Assembly: GCA_963920765.1 (NCBI GenBank)
Contig: OY987250.1
Span: forward strand, 1,736,001-1,800,000
DNA: 64,000 nt
Direction of reading: 5' to 3'
Source: Ulota crispa
Taxonomy: Eukaryota; Streptophyta; Bryopsida; Orthotrichales; Orthotrichaceae
The position numbers were made by a program, and so were the translations under genes. Positions 57,721 to 64,000 of the stretch are shown piece after piece (within the stretch, counting starts at the first letter, position 1; the number at the start of each line of letters is the position of its first letter). The notes under the pieces are model-generated. The model ran no database searches and was not told the origin of the DNA. It worked only from the letters and a program-made list of their open reading frames with translations.

Positions 57721-59150
57721 TAGTACAAGTATTTCTTGCAATCAACGAGGGGTGGAGCTCCTACTAATAAGTTTGTGTTTTACCACATCCTTCACTTGCA
57801 CATTTGCATTGTTGGAACTTGTCTTTGCGTTGCTCTTCAATTAAAGCGTAAATGGTTTGTCAATTAACAGCTGCAACCTTCTTGCTAAAGGTTAGAGATT
57901 TTTTTAGTGTGTGTAATTCTAGTGACCTGTAGTCATTGCGCAATTGCATCAATGTGAGTAGTCTTTGCTAGCATGGCTTCAATAAATAATGCAGGTTGGC
58001 CAAAATGACGCACCTTGTGACTACAGAGACAACAAAATTGGATCCAAACTCTAGCTTTGAATCAGTCAAATTGCTTAGTAATGAGATTGTAGCCGCTACT
58101 CCTTTTCAAAATTGACGGAGGACTTTTCTCTCATGAACATATGGCAATAGCCTTCAATTGTGCAATACTCCCACACTCTATAAGCCAAGAGTTGATCAAG
58201 GGATGTCCCTTCCTTGTGAGCAACAACCTTTCATAAACAACTGGCTCTGTTTTTGCTAAAACCGCTAGCCTCCACGCTTGTAGGCTTTAGTGGCAAGCCT
58301 TCAAAAGTGATGCATTGTTTCCGTTGGACGACCTTGTTGGCACCTATCCAACATTGAAGAAGGAAAATTGACATCCCTTGAAGCTCATTCAAGACAAGCA
58401 TATGACTATTGACACACTCCATATGTACCAGCAAGTGTATGGTTACTCGTAGCCACACAACGGGGAGTTTGGCACCTCCTTCATCTGCAGTCTTGTTCTA
58501 TTCTAAATGAAACAAAAATGTCAATTGGTCAGAGAAAGTTGCTCAGCTTGCTGCAAATCGATCTTATAGCACTCATAGAAGAAAATTACTCCACCTTCCA
58601 TCTAGGAGCAAATCTAAGCAATGATAAACTTGTTTTCTCACTACCTTAAGAATGCCCATAGGCGTACACAATGCACTTGCAAGGAAGAATGCAAGACACC
58701 TCCTTTGTCAATAGCTCCAAAACACGGAGAAGTTGGCTGTAGCACAAGCAATCCTATAATCCAATGTTTTGAGAGAATGTTCCTGCTGTAAAGCCTTCCC
58801 CTTGCATTATATGTCAAATATTGCACACTACCAGACAAGCCCAAATTGAACGCAAGGTTGCAAAGGTGCTTTTGGCAAAGAATAGATTAATCCAACTGCA
58901 ACAAAAAGAGGAGTTGGAGATATTATGGATTGAGCAACAACTATTATTGTACCAAGATTGAACTATCACAAAACAAAAGTAAGAAGACCAACAAATGGAA
59001 TTGAGTCAGCTTGCAAAAGCAATTGAAGTGGAAGAAGTAAAGCACAAAATAGATGATGCTTCAACCTTTGCTTCCTTTGCTCATATGAAACAACAATGTG
59101 TCAATATCCCTATAGTCACAGAATCTATAGGGAAGAAATGAACAATGGTT
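57721..59150. other. Possible degraded coding remnants, unidentified
   Basis: Base composition rises slightly. Short frames at 58231-58458 on the minus strand and around 58860-59140 on the plus strand (glutamine- and glutamate-rich, helical) look protein-like, but I cannot assign a family. This could be a decayed gene or transposon. Confidence 0.3.
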
Positions 59151-60577
59151 AAATTTTGTCAATTTTCTAATTTTCCATGGTACTATTGTATATGAGTTGT
59201 TAATATTCAATGGTTACCAATTAGAAAGAACTTTACTATAGAACTTTATCAGTAGATGGATGGAAGTAGATGAATGGGGTGCAAAATTGTTGTGACACTT
59301 ATTAACTAATCATTTGAAGAGGTTGAAAAGAAAATTGTGAATGTTGATTGGATCTCAGGCTAGAAGGTAAGGCTAGCACTTGTGAGTGGCAATGAGGCTG
59401 CAGTAGACTGAGTGGAAAGCAAGAACAATTGCAATTTTGTGGTGCAATCAAAGTAGATGTTGGGTAGAAATTCTGTTTGTGTGTGATTGGTGTTTTGTAG
59501 TATGTGTTATGTATGTATGCTAGAAACTATGATGAATAAATTGTGTATATTACTTTCTCTACTGAGTGTTGAATCTATAAATTAATTGTTGTAAGAAAAT
59601 ATCTATTGTTGTGATTGAGCGTTAATGCTTAATTGTGTTTGGGTTTTAATTGTGTTAATCAATTGTGAATGAACTGAGGGCATGAGATGTATCAATGTAT
59701 TATGGAGATAATGTTTTAATGTATTTTATTCTTTGAATTGGAAGTTAATCTATAAAGATAGTTGGTGGACAAATATTCCTACTTGCCTTGGATTGTTGAG
59801 CTTTGAGTTGGTTGAGATGAATGGGACCTATTGGAGAGAATCAATAGTTATTGTAGAGGAATATCTTGAGAATGGAGGATTACCATAGCAAAAGAATCAA
59901 TTGGAGATGCTGGATAATTGAATGAGCAAATCAATAGAAGATTGTACCTATACAATTGAAGAGGTTGGTGAGGTTGATATGAAAGTTAGGAAATAAAGCT
60001 AAAGCCAAGGAAGCAATCACCAATTGATGGGATAAGTTACCAACCTCGGTTTAAATTGTAAAAAAGAGAGTTTTATCTACTGTAAGTGTCTAAGTTGGCA
60101 ATTTTCTTCTTACCTCAATTGTGCATACACTTGGGAATTGATTTAACTCACTACCTTTTAAGAATTACCTAAGTGTATCTATACCTCCCCATGACCAAAC
60201 TTATCTATAGGAATTTATCAAGGGTTCACCTATTGTAAATTCTAGCCTACAATTCCCTCATATGGATTATAAGGTGTAATTGGGAAGATCAAAGCAATTA
60301 AAGAAATGAAGTAGCATGCAATGTTGGAGTTGCCATAGCACATTCTAAATGCAACTCAGTGGCCATCCGATATCTCAAAGAATAATCTTGTTACTTCTAG
60401 CTTTATTGTAGCAAACTTTGCATTTTTTTATTACTCATATAGAGTGTTTGTAAAAGAGGAATTTAGATGGTACCTTGCTACAACAGGATATTATTCTAAA
60501 TGGCTCTACAGACATAGATGTATGTCTCTTAGGTCTTGGGCTTTTGAGCAATAATGCTTGGTAGTAAACTCTTAGAA
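59151..60577. other. AT-rich spacer, nothing recognised
   Basis: I see no supported gene, inverted-repeat element or tandem array in this stretch. Confidence 0.4.
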
Positions 60578-60902
60578 CATTACAAGGGATTTGGACCCCC
60601 AAAGGGGCTGTGAGTTTTTTTGTTCCCGATGTTGGGAACCAGCCCCTGCTGGTCATCAGAAAAATTAATTAAAAAAATAAAAAACCAAAAAAAAAGGTCT
60701 TAGAAAAAAATAAGAAATTTTTTTGAATTTTTTTTTTGAATTTTTTTTTTCAAAAAATAACAAATAATAAAATTATAGAGGCTAACATGGTCGACGTAGT
60801 GTCAGCCTGGCCTACAGCACACTGCCCAAGTGGAAGGTGTTCCCAAAGCTCCCATGGATTTGGAGGAAGCAGCCTCTTTGGGGGTCCAAATCCCTTGTAA
60901 TG
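60578..60902. mobile_element. 325-bp MITE with CATTACAAGGG ends
   Basis: Near-perfect terminal inverted repeats of about 30 bp read CATTACAAGGGATTTGGACC and on through CCCAAAGNGGCTG. The interior contains an A/T-rich centre and a GC-richer right half. The TA within each end may be the target duplication (Tc1/mariner-like), but the superfamily is uncertain. Confidence 0.75.
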
Positions 60903-62053
60903 CTAGCTACTTTTTTGTCATGGGCTTTCACCATTTTTGTAAAGATATTTGCATTGGTCCTCTATTTTGTAAACATATTCTTGTTTAATCTAGTTTTTTG
61001 CAAGATGCCAATTGCCCAAATGTCTAATTGTAGAAATTCAATGTTGTGTTGCAAGCACCTCAATGGAGCACATATTTCATGAACAATTGAACATACAATC
61101 AAATTTTTGGCTTCCAAAAGCAATGCTTGCAATGAAAGAGTGAAGAAAAACAGATTGGGTTAGACTAAACATTCCACTAAAAATCAAATCACTAAATTAA
61201 TGCTAATTTGTTGAAAAGACATAATGTTCACAAAAATTAATTTGCTGGGAATTCTTTAGGATTACCAAACTTAATGAACACGGCAAAATATTTAGACGTC
61301 TATGATGTTTGCCTAAACTAAGCTTCGGCAAGACATTGACGGCCTACTAGAGCATATTACAAAAACAAAATCCAATTATGATCTACATAAATATGATTAA
61401 TAAAAATAGGCTAAAATGGGATTTGAGTAAAAGACATGTGGACCAATGTTGGCCAACACTTGTCATATTAGTAGTAAATTGAATCCTAGACAAACCCTAT
61501 CCTAAATTTGTAAATATTTGGAGTAACATTGTATAAATTCTATTGCACTGGGAAGTTCAAACTATAGCAATTATGCAATGGTCATTTCCATCCATCTAAA
61601 TGGTAAACAATCTATCTTAAGTCAATCATGCAATTGTCATTTTTTTCCATCTAAACTTTGCAAAACTTTTGTGTTGGAAAAAGTCTTAATTGGGTGTCAA
61701 GATTTAAGACCCTTTCATCAATATATTGGAGTTTAAATATTAGTTTAAACTAGTTTAAACTAAGCATATTGTAGCATGAACACAATTTAGGAAAATTATA
61801 TAGGCTTTGTGGTAATATAACATTGCTATAGCAAGGATGGAGTTTCAGAGCATTGTATGAAGTAAAAACATTCAATGAAGTACATACACTATTATTTCAA
61901 AATTTGCCATTAAAGAATAAGGACAGTCCAAGAATCCCTTATGTAGTACCTCCATGCTAGCTAGTTGTTGATAACCTAAACCTCAAAAGCTAATATTGCC
62001 AAGCTACCATAAACTCAAAGAAGCTAATACCGCAGCAATATTAAGTTACCATT
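60903..62053. other. AT-rich spacer, nothing recognised
   Basis: This is non-coding. A small AGTTTAAACT repeat is present near 61740-61766. No gene was seen. Confidence 0.4.
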
Positions 62054-62310
62054 CACTAGAAGAAAAACAAGGATAAACAACTGCCAAAAACCACAATGAC
62101 TAGGTCACCAGAATTGCCTTGCAACTACAAAATAATTACAAAACAACTACACAACAACTACACAACAACTGCACAACAACTGCATGACTAGATTGTAGTC
62201 ATGCAGTTGTTGTGCAATTGTTGTGTAGTTGTTTTGTAGTTGCAAGGCGGTTATGGTGACCTAGTCGTTGTGGTTTTTGGCAGTTGTTTATACTTATTTT
62301 TCTTCTAGTA
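62054..62310. mobile_element. 257-bp CACTA-type MITE, second copy
   Basis: The ends are CACTAGAAGAAAAACAAGGA and its inverse ending CTTCTAGTA (last base changed), flanked by ATT at 62051-62053 and 62311-62313. It is a long palindrome of the same family as 17319-17500, longer because of repeated ACAACTACACAACAACTGC words. Confidence 0.85.
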
Positions 62311-62313
62311 ATT

Positions 62314-63045
62314 GACCCATTATTTTAAGATGGAGATATCATGGCAACATTAAGCCAAGACCATCTTGAATCTTCCTCTTGCCAACAACACATCACCTAT
62401 CTTTGTACTTTACTGTAGCTGCACATTCATTTGCGGTCGCATGCACAAATTAGTACCATGTTAGAGGTGTTCCAAAAATCAAAATGTTCCAACAGCATGA
62501 TTCAAATGCTAAAAAAAAACAATGCATGCTACAGTTTACCTTCAAATTGCTGAATTTGAGACATTCCACTACAAGGTTATAGTAATCTGGGATGCTTTCA
62601 TAAGGCAACAAAATGGCAATTTCTTCTTTGATGTAAGACATTGACCACATATGCCCAACCTCAAACTGTGGCAAAACTTTGCCCCTCAAAACAGTAGTAA
62701 TGTGAATCATGTTTGGGATTACATTTTATTCAATGGCACCTAAATTGGCCCTTCACATCTATATTGCATGTACTAGAAATAGCAATATAGCACTTGACAA
62801 GCAATGTGCTAACGGAAAACCACTCTCCCTCTGCTAACAACACATTTTATAAAATCTTGCCCAACTAGGCACTTTTCATCCCTTCCAATGTCTATCAAGC
62901 TGCAAAATAATCCTTTCAAGGGTGCCTTGAACATGTTCATGGTTGCTGTGCAATACATATTGTCAAATACAACAAACATGTGCATGGGCATGAACCACTT
63001 CACATGAGCAATTTTGCTTCTGATATTGCCCTTTATTGTAGAAGA
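62314..63045. other. Spacer, nothing recognised
   Basis: This is non-coding sequence between the CACTA MITE and the short repeats. Minus-strand frames here have no family features. Confidence 0.4.
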
Positions 63046-63160
63046 AATGTCTAGTGCAAGCTTCAAGCAAAAAGCCTTGGACATGTACATGTCTGGTACA
63101 AAGCCTTGGACATGCAAAGCCTTTGGGATGTGTACAAAGCCTTGGACACGTGCATATTCT
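63046..63160. repeat. Short imperfect tandem repeat
   Basis: The word ACAAAGCCTTGGACATG and close variants occur four times within about 100 bp. Confidence 0.6.
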
Positions 63161-63474
63161 ATAATAGAGCTTCAAAAAAATTCTTAAACTTAATAAACTT
63201 GTTCTATTTTACTTTAAAATATAAATATGAATTTTAAATGAAGTACAAGTTTTAAAAATCCTATTAAAATTGTTGTATATAGAGAATTTAGTTGAAATTA
63301 GTTTGGAATTTTAATTACATTTGAACTTGATCATAAGTATTTCTTTGAAACAAATTCAAATTAAATTTTGGAACTAATTGGAATTCAAGAAAAATCCAAA
63401 ATCTAACTAAAACTTGATTCAAATAATTCAATCACAATTCAACTTCTATATTCAAACTTCAAAGAAATTTCTAG

Positions 63475-63835
63475 AAGATTCTAAAGATTTCAAAGATTTC
63501 AATAAGATTCCAAATATTCTTGCACGGTCCTAAAGACAAACAAAAATTTCAAAGATTTTAAAGCTCTATACAAGATTCCATAAGATTTCAAGAGATTCCA
63601 AACAATTCTAAAAAATTCCAAAAGTTCCAAATATTGTAAAATTCTCAAGATTCTCAATATTCTAAAAAGATTTCAAAAAATTAAAATATTCTAAAGATTC
63701 CAAGGATTCCAAGGATTCCATGGATTCCAAAGATTCTAAAGATTCCAAGGATTGCAAGGATCCCATGGATTCCAAAGATTCTAAAGATTCCAAAGATTTC
63801 AAGGATTCCAAGGATTCCAAGGATTCCAAAAGATA
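63475..63835. repeat. AT-rich minisatellite of GATTCCAAR units
   Basis: Units of 9-10 bp close to AAGGATTCC or AAAGATTCC are repeated through some 360 bp. They are least regular at the left and almost perfect near 63690-63835, which suggests expansion from the right. Confidence 0.8.
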
Positions 63836-64000
63836 GTTGTCTCTATATTAGGATTCAACTAGAGTTTAAACATCAGCCTTGATATTAGAATTCAAATAGC
63901 CGCCTTCATATTAGGGTTTTTAAAAGGTCTTTAAAGGAATTTCTACCTGTATAATAATCCTTTTTTTGGACATTTTGGTTATTTGCAAGTTTATTGAGCT

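Noticed and set aside
58231-59140. Protein-like fragments in the 3' desert
   Set aside because: They are too short and broken to assign to any family; recorded only as possible remnants.
1-64000. LTR retrotransposons or other virus-like elements
   Set aside because: No long direct terminal repeats, primer-binding sites or characteristic proteins were recognised by eye. A profile search could still find heavily decayed fragments.

Overview
This is nuclear DNA of a land plant, most likely a seed-free lineage (bryophyte, lycophyte or fern); I cannot fix the species. The evidence is spliced genes with GT-AG introns whose products match plant families (a full-size PDR-type ABCG transporter, plant-style TFIIE alpha, COM1/GR1, F-box/kelch-like proteins), GC-richer exons in AT-rich non-coding DNA, and plant-type non-autonomous DNA transposons (CACTA, Helitron, Mutator-like, Harbinger-like). 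Layout: 1-488 is the 3' end of a decayed Tc1-like transposon. 1532-6145 holds a head-to-head pair of related F-box/kelch-like genes. 7276-13652 holds a divergent housekeeping pair, COM1 on the minus strand (DNA-end resection) and TFIIE alpha on the plus strand (basal transcription, nine exons), sharing a promoter of about 720 bp with a G-box core and two telo-box-like motifs. 13653-33300 is a gene desert of about 19.6 kb packed with non-autonomous DNA transposons and foldbacks. 33301-55137 is one ABCG/PDR transporter gene in 22 exons (1541 codons, intact reading frame), its introns swollen by at least a dozen MITEs and several tandem repeats. 55138-64000 is another gene-poor stretch with a few MITEs and simple tandem repeats. 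The genes do not form a pathway. The unusual content lies in the mobile DNA: two different CACTA MITEs at mirror-image positions in the two arms of one palindrome; a set of TTAA-flanked elements resembling piggyBac MITEs, including one of 71 bp; a Tc1-type transposase remnant; a short but structurally complete Helitron; a MITE family in which one member carries an expanded 21-bp repeat; and recent tandem duplications inside COM1 and the ABCG gene that span splice junctions. I recognised no LTR retrotransposon or virus-derived element, RNA gene or CRISPR array. All exon borders were read by eye from splice signals, phase and family similarity.
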